The notes beneath the pieces are model-generated. The model saw nothing but the letters and a program-made list of their open reading frames with translations, made no database searches and had not been told where the DNA came from. This document shows, in pieces, positions 16,650-25,961 of a DNA stretch of 64,000 nt (position 1 is the first letter of the stretch; each line of letters opens with the position of its first letter). The stretch lies in the NCBI RefSeq assembly GCF_009857445.1, contig NZ_WWCN01000006.1, forward strand, positions 186,001 through 250,000. The letters run 5' to 3'. Origin of the DNA: Duganella flavida. GTDB lineage: Bacteria > Pseudomonadota > Gammaproteobacteria > Burkholderiales > Burkholderiaceae_D. The position numbers were made by a program, and so were the translations under genes.

Positions 16650-16955
16650 CTAGTAGCAGTACGCTACAAGACTGGTGGCCACGCCAAATTGCCCCGCCAG
16701 CGCCGCTTCGGCCTTGCTGGCGGGCGCACTCAGTTCATCGAGGTCGAGATAGACCTTCACGCCCTCCACCTTCACCGAATAACGCCGCGAGCGATCGCAG
16801 TCGAGCACGGCATGCACGCTTTCTTCGCCGGTGCGGAACAAAGCCACGCCCGGTAACTCCTGCCACGCCAGCCCGCGCGGCACCAGGCGCACGCCACCGC
16901 CCAGCGGTACATCCTTCAATTTGCAGATCAGTTTCCAGTGTCTGTCCATCGCCAT
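16650..16955 (-). CDS. NirD-like Rieske-fold protein lacking the cluster-binding segment
   Basis: A 101-residue protein. Its N-terminus (HWKLICKLKDVPLGG, then VALFRTGEESVHAVLD) and C-terminus (RRYSVKVEGVKVYLDLDEL) look like the two ends of the small nitrite reductase subunit NirD, but the stretch that normally carries the CxH and CxxH ligands is absent, as if about 30-40 residues were deleted. It could not bind a Rieske cluster. The start at 16955 has a strong GGGGAGGG ribosome binding site, so it may still be made. No NirB is nearby. It may be a decayed remnant or a repurposed small protein. Confidence 0.5.
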   Translation of the reverse strand: MAMDRHWKLICKLKDVPLGGGVRLVPRGLAWQELPGVALFRTGEESVHAVLDCDRSRRYSVKVEGVKVYLDLDELSAPASKAEAALAGQFGVATSLVAYCY

Positions 16956-17127
16956 GCCCTCCCCTTGCCTGCATGAAGCAAAAGCGATGCCATTCAAAAC
17001 AACATGAAATCCTGTCCATTTGGCAAAATTGCGCACCCGGCCAGTGCGGCCCGGTCCTGCGCTGGTGCATGCTTGCACGCCATTTCCATTACAATGGCGG
17101 ATTCCCCTTTTGATTTCTGCTGCTTCC

Positions 17128-18168
17128 ATGATCGTTCTTGGCGTTGAATCCTCCTGTGACGAAACCGGCCTTGCGCTGTACGACACGCAATCAGGCCTGC
17201 TTTCCCACGCCCTGCATTCGCAGGTCGCCATGCACGAGGAATACGGTGGCGTGGTGCCGGAACTCGCCTCGCGCGACCACATCCGCCGCGCCATCCCGCT
17301 GCTGACGCAGACGCTGGAACAAGCCGGCAAATCGCTCAACGATATCGACGCCATCGCCTACACCCAAGGTCCTGGCCTGGCTGGCGCGCTGCTGGTCGGT
17401 TCGTCGGTGGCATGCAGCCTCGGTCTGGCATTGGATAAGCCCGTGCTGGGCGTGCACCACCTCGAAGGCCACTTGCTGTCGCCGCTGCTAGCCTCGGAGC
17501 CGCCGGAGTTTCCGTTTATCGCCCTACTGGTCTCGGGCGGCCACACCCAGCTGATGCGGGTAGATGGCGTCGGCCAGTACACCCTGCTGGGCGAAACGCT
17601 GGATGACGCGGCTGGCGAAGCCTTCGACAAATCGGCCAAGCTGCTGGGCCTCGGCTATCCGGGCGGTCCGGCGATTTCGCGTCTGGCTGAATTCGGCGAT
17701 CCGCTGGCCTACAAGTTGCCGCGCCCGATGATGCACACCAAGGATTTCAACTTCAGCTTCTCCGGCCTGAAAACGGCGGTGCTAACGGTGGTGAAGAACC
17801 ATGAGGAAAAGATCGTCGCCAATATCTGCGAGCAGGACAAGGCCAACATCGCGCGCGGCTTCGTCGATGCGATTGTGGAAGTGCTGACGGCGAAATGCGT
17901 GTCCGCACTCAAGCACACCGGCCTGAAGCGGCTGGTGATTGCGGGCGGCGTGGGCGCGAATTCACAGCTGCGCGCTTCGTTGAACGCGGCGGCAGCCAAG
18001 AAGAAGTTCAAGGTCTACTACCCAGAACTGGAATTTTGCACCGATAACGGCGCGATGATCGCCTTCGCCGGGGCCATGCGTTTGATGATTAACCCGGACG
18101 CAGCAAAGAAAGACTACTCATTCAACGTGCGGCCGCGCTGGCCGCTCGATGAACTCAGAGTTATTTAA
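17128..18168 (+). CDS. tsaD: tRNA threonylcarbamoyladenosine transferase subunit TsaD
   Basis: A 346-residue ASKHA-fold enzyme that with TsaB and TsaE transfers the threonylcarbamoyl group to A37 of ANN-decoding tRNAs. It begins [19 protein letters not shown] and has the metal-binding histidines in [10 protein letters not shown] (about 110-119), the SGGHTQL loop, [19 protein letters not shown] and a C-terminal [10 protein letters not shown]. The earlier in-frame codons are not conserved, so ATG 17128 is taken. TsaE is encoded at 44.8 kb; TsaB is not in the window. Its stop interleaves with that of the converging small gene. Confidence 0.97.
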   Translation: MIVLGVESSCDETGLALYDTQSGLLSHALHSQVAMHEEYGGVVPELASRDHIRRAIPLLTQTLEQAGKSLNDIDAIAYTQGPGLAGALLVGSSVACSLGLALDKPVLGVHHLEGHLLSPLLASEPPEFPFIALLVSGGHTQLMRVDGVGQYTLLGETLDDAAGEAFDKSAKLLGLGYPGGPAISRLAEFGDPLAYKLPRPMMHTKDFNFSFSGLKTAVLTVVKNHEEKIVANICEQDKANIARGFVDAIVEVLTAKCVSALKHTGLKRLVIAGGVGANSQLRASLNAAAAKKKFKVYYPELEFCTDNGAMIAFAGAMRLMINPDAAKKDYSFNVRPRWPLDELRVI

Positions 18169-18350
18169 CTCTGGGCGAACGCCATCCCGGCGAGGACGGC
18201 CAAGCCGACCAGCGGGATCAGGTATTTAGCTTTGCCGCTCCCCAGGCTAACGCCTTGGGCGGCAATGCGTTCGCTGCGCAGGCGATGATCATCGGCCGGC
18301 GATTCGTGTTGCACTACGGTTTTGTTGTCTTTTTCAGTTACGGTATTCAT
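18165..18350 (-). CDS. Small single-pass membrane protein, unknown
   Basis: A 61-residue protein with a charged, soluble N-terminus ([16 protein letters not shown]) and one C-terminal hydrophobic helix ([17 protein letters not shown], about 43-59), so it is probably tail-anchored in the inner membrane. The start at 18350 is chosen because a perfect GGAGG lies 7 bases before it; an ATG 4 codons earlier would put that site inside the gene. Its TAA shares four bases (TTAA) with the tsaD stop. Function unknown. Confidence 0.65.
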   Translation of the reverse strand: MNTVTEKDNKTVVQHESPADDHRLRSERIAAQGVSLGSGKAKYLIPLVGLAVLAGMAFAQS

Positions 18351-18527
18351 AACAGCCTCCATAGTCGTCGATCTTCTTCCTTTCTGGAGGGCAATGCAAT
18401 TGTTGTGCCAACCAAATAGGCGGAAAGTGGCCTATACAGCTTGATTTTAGGTGCTTTTGTGGTGAAGCAGCCACACAGTACAACGCATCAGGCACCATTT
18501 CCGTGCACACGCGCGCATTCAAGCAAT

Positions 18528-19469
18528 TCAGCGTCCTTTGACCGCGCGCCGCTGCGCCTGCAGCCGCAACGGCGCCTGCCCGGCCACAAAATCGATGAAG
18601 TGCCGCACCCGCAGCGGCATCTGAGTTCGCTGCGGGTAGTACATGAACACGCCGTTGTTGGCGGTGATGGTAGAAGTCAGCAACGGGACCAGCGCGCCGC
18701 TGGCCAGTTCGCGCTCGATCATAAAAATCGGCATCTGGCCGATACCCATGCCGTTCATCACCGCCGTCAACTCCCCTTCCACCGTATTGAAACTGGCGAC
18801 GATCGGTACATCCTGATAGACCGTGGCGCCATCGACGTGGAATTCCCACGGCAGCAAGCGGCCCGTATTCGGCTGGCGGAAGCCGGTGCAGCGATGAGCG
18901 GCCAGGTCGGCCATCTTCTTGGGCGTGCCGTGCTGTTTGAGGTAAGACGGCGCGGCGCAAGTCAGCAGCGTCATCTCGCCCAGCTTGCGCGAAATGAGAT
19001 TACGCTCGGGCGGACTGCCGGCGCGGAAGCCGACATCGATCTTGCTTTCCACCAGATCGGTGAAATGGTCGTCCAGCTGCATGTCGAAATGGGCGCCGGG
19101 GTAGCGCTGCTGGAATTCGTGCAGCAGCGGCACGATGATGGCCGTGCCGATCGACATGGGCGCCGCAATGCGGATCAAGCCTTCTACATCGAGACGGCTG
19201 CTCTGGATCTGCTCCAGCGCATCATCCAGCAGGCGCAGGCCGGGATTGGCCAGCTCGAACAGCCGCGCGCCCTCGTCGGTGAGGCTGAGGCTGCGCGTGG
19301 TGCGATGGAACAGGCGCACGCCGAGATGCTCTTCCAGCTGCCGCACCGCCTTGCTGACGGCTTGCGGCGTCAGGCCGGCATCCACCGCCGCCTGGCTGAA
19401 ACTCTTGGCGCGCACCACGCCTATAAACAAACTGATGACCCGCGCTTTATCCATGATATTTACAACCAA
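18528..19469 (-). CDS. LysR-family transcriptional regulator
   Basis: A 313-residue LysR-type regulator. The N-terminal winged helix-turn-helix (AAVDAGLTPQAVSKAVRQLE near residue 30, then LGVRLFHRTTRSLSLTDEG) is intact, followed by a periplasmic-binding-protein-like effector domain (about 92-300). It is divergent from an SDR gene with 93 bases between starts, the classical layout in which the regulator controls its neighbour and itself. The true start may be MDKARV, six codons in. The effector is unknown. Confidence 0.95.
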   Translation of the reverse strand: MVVNIMDKARVISLFIGVVRAKSFSQAAVDAGLTPQAVSKAVRQLEEHLGVRLFHRTTRSLSLTDEGARLFELANPGLRLLDDALEQIQSSRLDVEGLIRIAAPMSIGTAIIVPLLHEFQQRYPGAHFDMQLDDHFTDLVESKIDVGFRAGSPPERNLISRKLGEMTLLTCAAPSYLKQHGTPKKMADLAAHRCTGFRQPNTGRLLPWEFHVDGATVYQDVPIVASFNTVEGELTAVMNGMGIGQMPIFMIERELASGALVPLLTSTITANNGVFMYYPQRTQMPLRVRHFIDFVAGQAPLRLQAQRRAVKGR

Positions 19470-19562
19470 AAGGTGAAAATCAAACAGCTTTCCTATGGCT
19501 AGTGTAGCAGGTGACGGAAGCCTAAACTGGGCTCCATCAACTCACATCGAAAGGAAAACATC

Positions 19563-20414
19563 ATGAACAAAGTATGGTTTATTACCGGTGCATCGCGCGG
19601 CTTCGGCGTACTGACGGCACAAAAAGCACTTGAACGCGGCGACTTCGTAGTGGCTACCGCACGCGATCCGCAAACCGTCATCGCCGCGCTGGGCGAGCAT
19701 CCCAACCTGCTGGCACTGCGTCTGGATGTGAAACTGGAAGCGCAAGCCATCACCGCCGCGCAGCAAGCGGTGGCGCGCTTCGGCCGCATCGACGTGTTGG
19801 TCAACAACGCCGGCTACGGCTTGCTGGGTGCAGTGGAGGAAGCCAACGCCGAGGAAGTGCGTGCGCTGTACGAGACCAACGTCTTCGGCCTGCTCAACGT
19901 CAGCCGCGCCGTGCTGCCGGTGATGCGCAAACAAGGCAGCGGCCATGTGATGAACATCTCGTCGGTGGGCGGCTACTCATCGTATGCCGGCTGGGGCGTG
20001 TACGGTTCGACCAAGTTTGCGGTGGAAGGTTTGAGCGAGGCGATGACGATGGAACTGGAACCGCTGGGCATCAAAGTGACGGTGGTGGAGCCGGGCTTCT
20101 TCCGCACTGACTTCCTCGATGCGACCTCGCTGGTGTCCACGCGTGAGCGCATCGAATCCTACGCCGCCACGGTTGGCGCGATGCGTGACTTCGCGGCCGG
20201 TGCCAATCACGCGCAGCCGGGCGATCCGCTCAAGCTGGCCGGCGCCCTGCTGCAACTGGCCGACAGCGACACGCCGCCGACTCGTTTGCAATTGGGCTCG
20301 GACACGGTGGCACGCGTGCGCGCCAAAAACCAGCACGTGGAAAAAGAGATGGCCGAATGGCTGGACGTCGCCCTCTCCACCGACCATGACGACGTGCAGA
20401 AAAAATCCGCCTAA
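19563..20414 (+). CDS. Short-chain dehydrogenase/reductase
   Basis: A 283-residue classical SDR. It has the cofactor loop TGASRGFG (8-15), NNAG (about 81-84), the catalytic Ser in NISSVGG (about 135) and YGSTK (about 149-153) as the Tyr/Lys pair. The substrate cannot be read from the sequence. GAAAGGAAAAC before the ATG is a fair ribosome binding site. It is likely regulated by the divergent LysR gene. Its stop interleaves by four bases with that of the converging YdjM-like gene. Confidence 0.94.
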   Translation: MNKVWFITGASRGFGVLTAQKALERGDFVVATARDPQTVIAALGEHPNLLALRLDVKLEAQAITAAQQAVARFGRIDVLVNNAGYGLLGAVEEANAEEVRALYETNVFGLLNVSRAVLPVMRKQGSGHVMNISSVGGYSSYAGWGVYGSTKFAVEGLSEAMTMELEPLGIKVTVVEPGFFRTDFLDATSLVSTRERIESYAATVGAMRDFAAGANHAQPGDPLKLAGALLQLADSDTPPTRLQLGSDTVARVRAKNQHVEKEMAEWLDVALSTDHDDVQKKSA

Positions 20415-21586
20415 AACAGGTCAGCACGCGGATAGCTCCATGCCGGCACGCCTTGCGGGCATGGAGCTTTTTCGTTCACTTGTAGCGAAGTGAAATTCCC
20501 GCGCGGCGTGGTGGCAAAGCGGTAATCGGACAGCACGCCGTCAGCCAGGATCGGCATGCGGCCGAAGCGCAGCCAGGCATCGACATGGCAGCTGCTCGCC
20601 TTCAATGCGCGCAGCTCCTGCAGGCTGCCGCTCACCGTCTGCACCGGCTCGCGCAGGCCGGCGGGACACGCATCCGCAGCCAGCCAGTCAGGCGCCACGC
20701 TGGTGACACCGCGCCGCAAGCGATACTGCGCGCCATTGCTGGCGATTCTGACATAGGCCCAGCACAGCGGCTGCGACGGGAACGCCGTCATCGCCACATC
20801 CAGCACGCGCGACGAAGGATCGGCGCGCTGCAACTCCGCCTCAATCTGCGCCCGGCCCGCGTGTGACGCCGCGCCTTGCACCGCGATGAACGCCACGCTG
20901 ACACCCAGCGCCAGCAGCAAACCACCACGTCCCTGCTCGCCCGCACGCCACTGTGCAAAGCCGCAAGCAGCAGCAATCACCAGCAGCGCCGCAAACGACA
21001 TCCACCCGATATAAGCACGCGCCGCAAAGAACACCAGCACCGCGAACAAAGCCAGCAAGCCAGCCACGCGCAGCCAGCGCCAGCGCATGATGAGCGCCAT
21101 CGGCACACCAATCGCCACCCAGAACAACGGCTCAATAATGAACACCATATCGCCGTAGAACCAGCGCCCATCGAACGGATACCACGGATGCACACCATAC
21201 GAATTGGTGAAGTCCATCAGCAAATGCAGCGCCAAACCGATGCCCACACTGAGCGCCAACCCAAGTCGCGCCGGCCTGCTAGCACGCAGCAGCGCACGCG
21301 CCGACGGCCAGCAAAGCCACAGCAACGCCGCCAGCAGCAACGCCTGCGGCACGGCCGACAACACCGTATGCGTATGCCCGCGATGATTGAGCAGATAGCC
21401 CAAAGGATCGGGCAATAGCTTGGTCAGGAAAAGATCGAGATCCGGAAAATTACTGGCCAGCGCACACGCCACCAACAACAGCCGATGGCGCACGCGCTGC
21501 GCCATCGAGTCCGCCTCCGCAGGCAGACTGCGATGCACTACCTCGCCCACGCCAAAGCCGATAATGCTGTGGGTGATGTTATCCAA
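20411..21586 (-). CDS. YdjM-like membrane metal-dependent hydrolase (DUF457)
   Basis: A 391-residue integral membrane protein. The N-terminus has the YdjM/DUF457 signature: MDNITHSIIGFGVGE, ASNFPDLD (about 46) and HRGHTHT (about 68-74), with conserved His and Asp that probably bind metal. Six or more membrane helices fill residues 35-245, and a C-terminal domain (about 250-391) with several Cys is probably periplasmic. The family is induced by LexA in some bacteria; no LexA box was checked here. It starts one base after the DUF427 gene ends, so the two are translationally linked. Confidence 0.85.
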   Translation of the reverse strand: MDNITHSIIGFGVGEVVHRSLPAEADSMAQRVRHRLLLVACALASNFPDLDLFLTKLLPDPLGYLLNHRGHTHTVLSAVPQALLLAALLWLCWPSARALLRASRPARLGLALSVGIGLALHLLMDFTNSYGVHPWYPFDGRWFYGDMVFIIEPLFWVAIGVPMALIMRWRWLRVAGLLALFAVLVFFAARAYIGWMSFAALLVIAAACGFAQWRAGEQGRGGLLLALGVSVAFIAVQGAASHAGRAQIEAELQRADPSSRVLDVAMTAFPSQPLCWAYVRIASNGAQYRLRRGVTSVAPDWLAADACPAGLREPVQTVSGSLQELRALKASSCHVDAWLRFGRMPILADGVLSDYRFATTPRGNFTSLQVNEKAPCPQGVPAWSYPRADLF

Positions 21587-21877
21587 CTAGCGCTGCACCT
21601 CAACGCCACGCCAGAAAGCCACGTGGTCCTTGATCTGCGCCGCCTTCTCGGAAGGCTCCGGGTAGTACCACGCGGCGTTCTCGTTGATCTTGCCGTCCAC
21701 GTTCAACGAGTAGTAGCTGGCCAAGCCTTTCCACGGACAACGCGAGGTGTGGCTGCTGGCCTGCAGGTATTCCCGCTTCACACTGGAAGGCGGGAAGTAG
21801 ACATTGTTCTCCACGATTTGAACCTGGTCGTCGCTCGCCTGCGCGATGACGACACCATTCCAGCTTGCAGTAGGCAT
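21587..21877 (-). CDS. DUF427 domain protein
   Basis: A 96-residue DUF427 protein covering the whole domain: ASWNGVVIAQ at the start, NNVYFPPSSV, then CPWKGLASYYSLNVDG and AAWYYPEPS, a pattern seen across the family. Its biochemical role is unknown. I use the ATG at 21877 (MPTASW) because AGGAG lies about 8 bases before it; a GTG two codons earlier is too close to that site. It lies in a row with a diguanylate cyclase upstream (12 bases) and the YdjM-like gene downstream. Confidence 0.88.
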   Translation of the reverse strand: MPTASWNGVVIAQASDDQVQIVENNVYFPPSSVKREYLQASSHTSRCPWKGLASYYSLNVDGKINENAAWYYPEPSEKAAQIKDHVAFWRGVEVQR

Positions 21878-21889
21878 GACCACTCTCCT

Positions 21890-22942
21890 TTATTCGGCGC
21901 CGCACTCCACGCGATTACGGCCGCTACGCTTGGCGCGGTACAGCGCAGCGTCGGCCTGTTGCAACAGGCCGTCCGCATCATTGATGTCCATGTGATTGAA
22001 CGTTCCCACGCCGATGCTGGCGGTGACCTGGAACTGGCGCGCACCAGCGGTATGCAGCTGCGCTTCGATTTTCAGACGCAGCGTGTCCGCCAGCTTGCAC
22101 GCGCCTTCCACCGGCGTATTCGGCAGCACGACGCACAGTTCCTCGCCACCGTAGCGGCTCGGCAGGTCGATCACGCGCAAGCTCTCGCGCAGCAGGCGGC
22201 CGACATTAGCCAGCACCTGGTCACCCACCAGATGGCCATATTCATCGTTGATCTGTTTGAAGTGATCGAGATCGATCATCAGCGCCGACAGCGGCGAACG
22301 GAAACGGCGCGAGCGCGCCACTTCAAATTTCAGGCGATCCTGCAGCGAGCGGCGGTTGTGCAGGCCGGTCAGCTCGTCGGTAGTGGCCAGCAGTTCCAGC
22401 TCGCGCACCGCAGCGTTCAGGCTACGCTCATTGGCGCGCAGCTCAATCAGCGCCATCACCTGCCGCGCCAGTTTGGCCAGCGTGGTGCGCTGCTCGGCGC
22501 TCAGGCGGCCCGGCTGCGTGTTCATCACGCACAGCGTGCCGATGGCGTGACCGTCCGACGACGCCAGCGCCACGCTGCTGTACATGCGCATATAAGGCTC
22601 GCCGACCGTCAGCGCCATGTAGGCGGTGCGTGGGTCTTCGGTTAAATCGGCAATTTCAGTGACAGCGTCGCCCAGCACAGCCAGCGAGCAGTAGCTCTCG
22701 CCGCGCGGCAGTTCGCCGATCTGCATGCCGGTGCAGGATTTGATCCAGACGCGCTCTGCGTCAACCAGGGAAATGAAGGCGTACGGCACCTCGCAGACTT
22801 TGGCGGCCAGCTCGGTGAGGAAGCTGAAATCTTCGCAGGCGGGAGTATCCAGGATGTGATAACGATGCAGCGCGGCTAAACGGAACTGGTCAGCCTGCGG
22901 ACGAGCGGTAATCAGCGTGTGTACTTTTTCTACGGCCAGCAT
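21890..22942 (-). CDS. GAF-domain diguanylate cyclase
   Basis: A 350-residue soluble sensor that would make cyclic di-GMP from GTP. A GAF domain (about 20-165) precedes a GGDEF domain (about 180-345) with active-site GGEEL, a permitted variant ending in Leu instead of Phe. RVID five residues before it is a product-inhibition I-site. The start at 22942 is chosen because AGGGAGG lies just upstream; the frame is open 15 codons further. The GAF ligand is unknown. It leads the DUF427 and YdjM-like genes. Confidence 0.93.
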   Translation of the reverse strand: MLAVEKVHTLITARPQADQFRLAALHRYHILDTPACEDFSFLTELAAKVCEVPYAFISLVDAERVWIKSCTGMQIGELPRGESYCSLAVLGDAVTEIADLTEDPRTAYMALTVGEPYMRMYSSVALASSDGHAIGTLCVMNTQPGRLSAEQRTTLAKLARQVMALIELRANERSLNAAVRELELLATTDELTGLHNRRSLQDRLKFEVARSRRFRSPLSALMIDLDHFKQINDEYGHLVGDQVLANVGRLLRESLRVIDLPSRYGGEELCVVLPNTPVEGACKLADTLRLKIEAQLHTAGARQFQVTASIGVGTFNHMDINDADGLLQQADAALYRAKRSGRNRVECGAE

Positions 22943-23025
22943 GGGCCTCCCTGAGTAATTGACAAGATTCTTATCATTTTTACCCAAGGAGTGTATAGCA
23001 AAACAAGATCCAGCAAGGTGACTTT

Positions 23026-23673
23026 TTATGCCTTGCTCATAATCTCACGCAGCGCGCGTTCGAACACTTCGGCCGGCTGGCCGCCCGAAATCAGGTGGCG
23101 CTCGTTGATGATCACGGCCGGCACCGAATTGATGCCGTGGCGCTGGAAGAACTGCTCCGCCTCGCGCACTTCCGGACCGTACTCGCCCGAATGCAGCACC
23201 TGGCGCGCGGCGTCCTTGTCGAGACCCACTTCGCCGGCCAGGTAGATCAGCACTTCATGCGCGCTCGGGTCCAGGCCCTGCGTGAAGTAAGCCTTGAACA
23301 GCGCCTGCTTCAACTCCTTCTGCTTGCCTTGCAAACCGGCCCAATGCAGCAGGCGGTGGGCGTCGAAGGTGTTGTAGATGCGGCCGCGCTTGTCCATCGC
23401 GAACTCGAAACCGACTTCGGCGCCGCGCGCGCGGATCATCTCGCGTGCTTGCTGTTGCTGCTCGGCCGACGAACCGTATTTCTCGCTCAGGTGTTCGGTG
23501 ATGTCCTGGCCTTCCGGCGGCATGTTGGCGTTCAGCTCGAACGGCTGGAAGTGGATGCTCACTTCGGCGTCAGGGCCGATGGCGGCCAGCGCCGTGTTCA
23601 GCGAACCGAGGCCGATGGCGCACCATGGGCAGGAAACGTCGGAGACGAAATCGATTTTGATAGGAGTTGCCAT
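23026..23673 (-). CDS. FrnE-like DsbA-family oxidoreductase
   Basis: A 215-residue thioredoxin-fold protein of the FrnE/DsbA group. The redox motif CPWC (15-18) lies at the end of the first strand, a helical insert occupies about 65-160, and VPAVIIN (about 183) holds the cis-proline. There is no signal peptide, so it acts in the cytoplasm as a disulfide isomerase or oxidoreductase. It follows plsY by 3 bases on the same strand, hence the same transcript, though the functions are not obviously linked. Confidence 0.92.
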   Translation of the reverse strand: MATPIKIDFVSDVSCPWCAIGLGSLNTALAAIGPDAEVSIHFQPFELNANMPPEGQDITEHLSEKYGSSAEQQQQAREMIRARGAEVGFEFAMDKRGRIYNTFDAHRLLHWAGLQGKQKELKQALFKAYFTQGLDPSAHEVLIYLAGEVGLDKDAARQVLHSGEYGPEVREAEQFFQRHGINSVPAVIINERHLISGGQPAEVFERALREIMSKA

Positions 23674-23676
23674 TTT

Positions 23677-24288
23677 TTACTTGCCTTTCGCTTTGCCGCC
23701 GATGCGGCTCTCCTTACCTGCGATCAGGTTGGAGATATTCTTCGAATGGCGGAACAGCAGCAGCGCGCTCATGGCAAACACGGCAAACAGCTGCGGCTCA
23801 ACGCCAAACAATAAACCATAATAGAACGGCGCAAACACTGCCGCCACCAACGCTGCCAGCGACGAATAACGGAATGCAAACGCCACTGCCAGCCAAGTCA
23901 CCAAGGTGGCGACGCCCAGCCAAGGATTCAAGCCCAACAGCACACCGGCGGCCGTCGCCACACCTTTGCCGCCCACAAAGCGGAAGAACACCGGCCACAA
24001 ATGCCCCAGGAATACGGCAATCGCCACCAGCGCGATGGTTGCATCGCCGATATTCAGCTGGTCCTGGAAATGAATCGCCAGCCACACGGCCAGCCAGCCT
24101 TTAACCGCATCACCGATCAGCGTAGCGATGGCCGCGCCCTTGTTGCCACTTCGCAACACATTGGTAGCGCCGGGATTTTTCGAGCCGTAGGTGCGCGGGT
24201 CGGCCAGGCCGAACAACTTGCTGCTGACCACGGCAAACGAGATCGAGCCGATCAGATAGGCGGCTACGGTCATCCAAACAGTATTCAT
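23677..24288 (-). CDS. plsY: Glycerol-3-phosphate acyltransferase PlsY
   Basis: A 203-residue inner-membrane enzyme that moves the acyl group from acyl-phosphate to glycerol 3-phosphate, starting phospholipid synthesis. Five or so membrane helices, [11 protein letters not shown] near the start, [12 protein letters not shown] (about 34-45) and the [14 protein letters not shown] glycine loop are family marks. The start at 24288 is backed by GAGGAA a few bases before it; nine further open codons upstream are not needed. The partner PlsX is not in the window. Confidence 0.96.
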   Translation of the reverse strand: MNTVWMTVAAYLIGSISFAVVSSKLFGLADPRTYGSKNPGATNVLRSGNKGAAIATLIGDAVKGWLAVWLAIHFQDQLNIGDATIALVAIAVFLGHLWPVFFRFVGGKGVATAAGVLLGLNPWLGVATLVTWLAVAFAFRYSSLAALVAAVFAPFYYGLLFGVEPQLFAVFAMSALLLFRHSKNISNLIAGKESRIGGKAKGK

Positions 24289-24347
24289 CTTTTCCTCAAT
24301 TATTGTTATGGCCACAAAGGCAGCCGAAGAATATACACTGCCGCGCC

Positions 24348-24839
24348 TTACTCGGCCAGAGCGCAGTGTACTGCCTTCGCGTTGAGCAGCTCGACCAGCA
24401 CCTGTGGCTTGATGCCCACGAGGTAGCCGCGCCGCCCACCATTGATATAAATCGTTTCCAGCGCAAGAATGCTATCCTCCACATACACTGGCATGCTCTT
24501 CCTGGTGCCGAACGGCGAAGTCCCGCCAATCATGTAGCCGCTGTGGCGCGTTGCCACGTCCGGCTTGCACGGTTCGACGGACTTGCAGCCGATGTTGCGC
24601 GCGAGATTTTTGGTCGAGACCTTGCAATCACCGTGCATGAGCACAATTAAAGGTTTAGCGGCCTCGTCTTGCATCACCAGGGTCTTGACCACGTGATGCT
24701 CGTCGACGCCCAGCGCGCGCGAAGACACGCCGGTGCCGCCGTGCTCCTCGTAATCGTAGGGGTGCTCGGAGAAGGCAACCTTGTGCTTGCGCAGCAGCTG
24801 GGTAGCCGGGGTTTCGGAGATATGCTCTTTTTTCGCCAT
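24348..24839 (-). CDS. ybaK: YbaK/ProX-type Cys-tRNA(Pro) deacylase
   Basis: A 163-residue editing enzyme that removes cysteine wrongly loaded on tRNA-Pro. It begins [19 protein letters not shown] and shows the family pattern: a conserved Lys in VVKTLVM (about 47), [16 protein letters not shown] (about 106-121) and [12 protein letters not shown] near the end. The ATG at 24839 is the natural family start, although the frame is open back through the opposite gene. Its start and that of the divergent nuclease-like gene are only 25 bases apart. Confidence 0.92.
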   Translation of the reverse strand: MAKKEHISETPATQLLRKHKVAFSEHPYDYEEHGGTGVSSRALGVDEHHVVKTLVMQDEAAKPLIVLMHGDCKVSTKNLARNIGCKSVEPCKPDVATRHSGYMIGGTSPFGTRKSMPVYVEDSILALETIYINGGRRGYLVGIKPQVLVELLNAKAVHCALAE

Positions 24840-24864
24840 GATCGGATCGGGGGAGTTGTCCATT

Positions 24865-25836
24865 ATGCAGCAGGAAATTCGCTTTGCCACTTTCAATGTA
24901 TGCAATCTTTCCCAGCCTGGGGCGAAATTGTACGACAATCTGGCGCCCCTGACCGAGGCCGAGTACGAAGCGAAAGTCGCCTGGACCGCGCAACAGCTCG
25001 ATGAACTGGATGCCGACGTGATCGGCTTGCAGGAGATTTTCTCCCTGCCCGCCCTGCGCGACGTGCTGGCCAAAACCACCCGCTACCGCGACGCTACGCT
25101 GGCCGGCTTCGCGCCACCGCCCGATCCCGTCACCGGCGCACCGCGCCTGACGCCGGAAGTGGCGCTGGTCACGCGCTTGCCGCTGGCCGCGCCACCCACC
25201 GCCTACATCATGTTCCCCGACGGCGTGGCCCTGCCCGAAGGCAGCCGCGATGCCGACCGCTTCGCGCGCGCGCCACTACACGTGCAAGTGGTACTGCCGA
25301 ACCAGCAAATTGCCGACGTGATCGTGGTCCACCTCAAATCCAAGCGCCCCGACTACCGCAACGGCGACGTCGGCGACGATCCCATGCTGCACGCGCAAGC
25401 CAACCTGCGCTCGCTGATCCGGCGCGGCACCGAGGCGGTGGCGCTGCGCGCCCTGCTCAGCGCAATGGACAAGGAGCAACGCCGCCCGCGCGTGGTGCTG
25501 GGCGATTTCAATGACACGGTGGACGCCGTCACCACCCACATCGTGATGGGTGCTGGCAAAGCCTGCGAGCCGGGCGAAGAACTGCGCGGCCAGCTGTTCG
25601 ACTGCCGCCAGATCCAGTCCGGCCGCGAAAGCCACCGCGACGGCGGCTATACCATCACCCACGACGGCCGCCTGATGACTATCGACCATGTGCTGGTATC
25701 GGAGGAATTCCATCCCGCCTCGCCGCATGCGGTGGGCGAGGTGCTGCGGGTCGGCTACCTGAACGCCCACCTGCAGCCGCAGCGGCCAGAAGCGTCCGAC
25801 CACGGCCAGGTACTGGTGCAGCTTATCCTGTATTAA
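24865..25836 (+). CDS. Endonuclease/exonuclease/phosphatase-family protein
   Basis: A 323-residue protein with the DNase I-like EEP fold: RFATFNVCN at the start, a metal-binding Glu in GLQEI (about 57), VVHLKSK (about 156), GDFND (about 213-217) and a C-terminal ASDHGQV. These motifs suit a metal-dependent phosphodiesterase, but nucleic acid, lipid and inositol phosphate substrates are all possible. No signal peptide is present, so it is probably cytoplasmic. GGGGGAG lies 9 bases before ATG 24865. Confidence 0.9.
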   Translation: MQQEIRFATFNVCNLSQPGAKLYDNLAPLTEAEYEAKVAWTAQQLDELDADVIGLQEIFSLPALRDVLAKTTRYRDATLAGFAPPPDPVTGAPRLTPEVALVTRLPLAAPPTAYIMFPDGVALPEGSRDADRFARAPLHVQVVLPNQQIADVIVVHLKSKRPDYRNGDVGDDPMLHAQANLRSLIRRGTEAVALRALLSAMDKEQRRPRVVLGDFNDTVDAVTTHIVMGAGKACEPGEELRGQLFDCRQIQSGRESHRDGGYTITHDGRLMTIDHVLVSEEFHPASPHAVGEVLRVGYLNAHLQPQRPEASDHGQVLVQLILY

Positions 25837-25961
25837 CTTCCAGCTAATCTCGTTTTTCTGCATTTCAGGCGTGTTTTTACACCGCCTATCGCATTCTGCT
25901 GGCTGCCGCACTTGCAACATCCTAAAGTGGCACCATGCGCAATCCACATTAGAAAAACGAT

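Noticed and set aside
16956..17354. N-terminal extension of the NirD-like frame into tsaD
   Set aside because: It would run antisense through the tsaD start and precedes a strong ribosome binding site at the chosen start.
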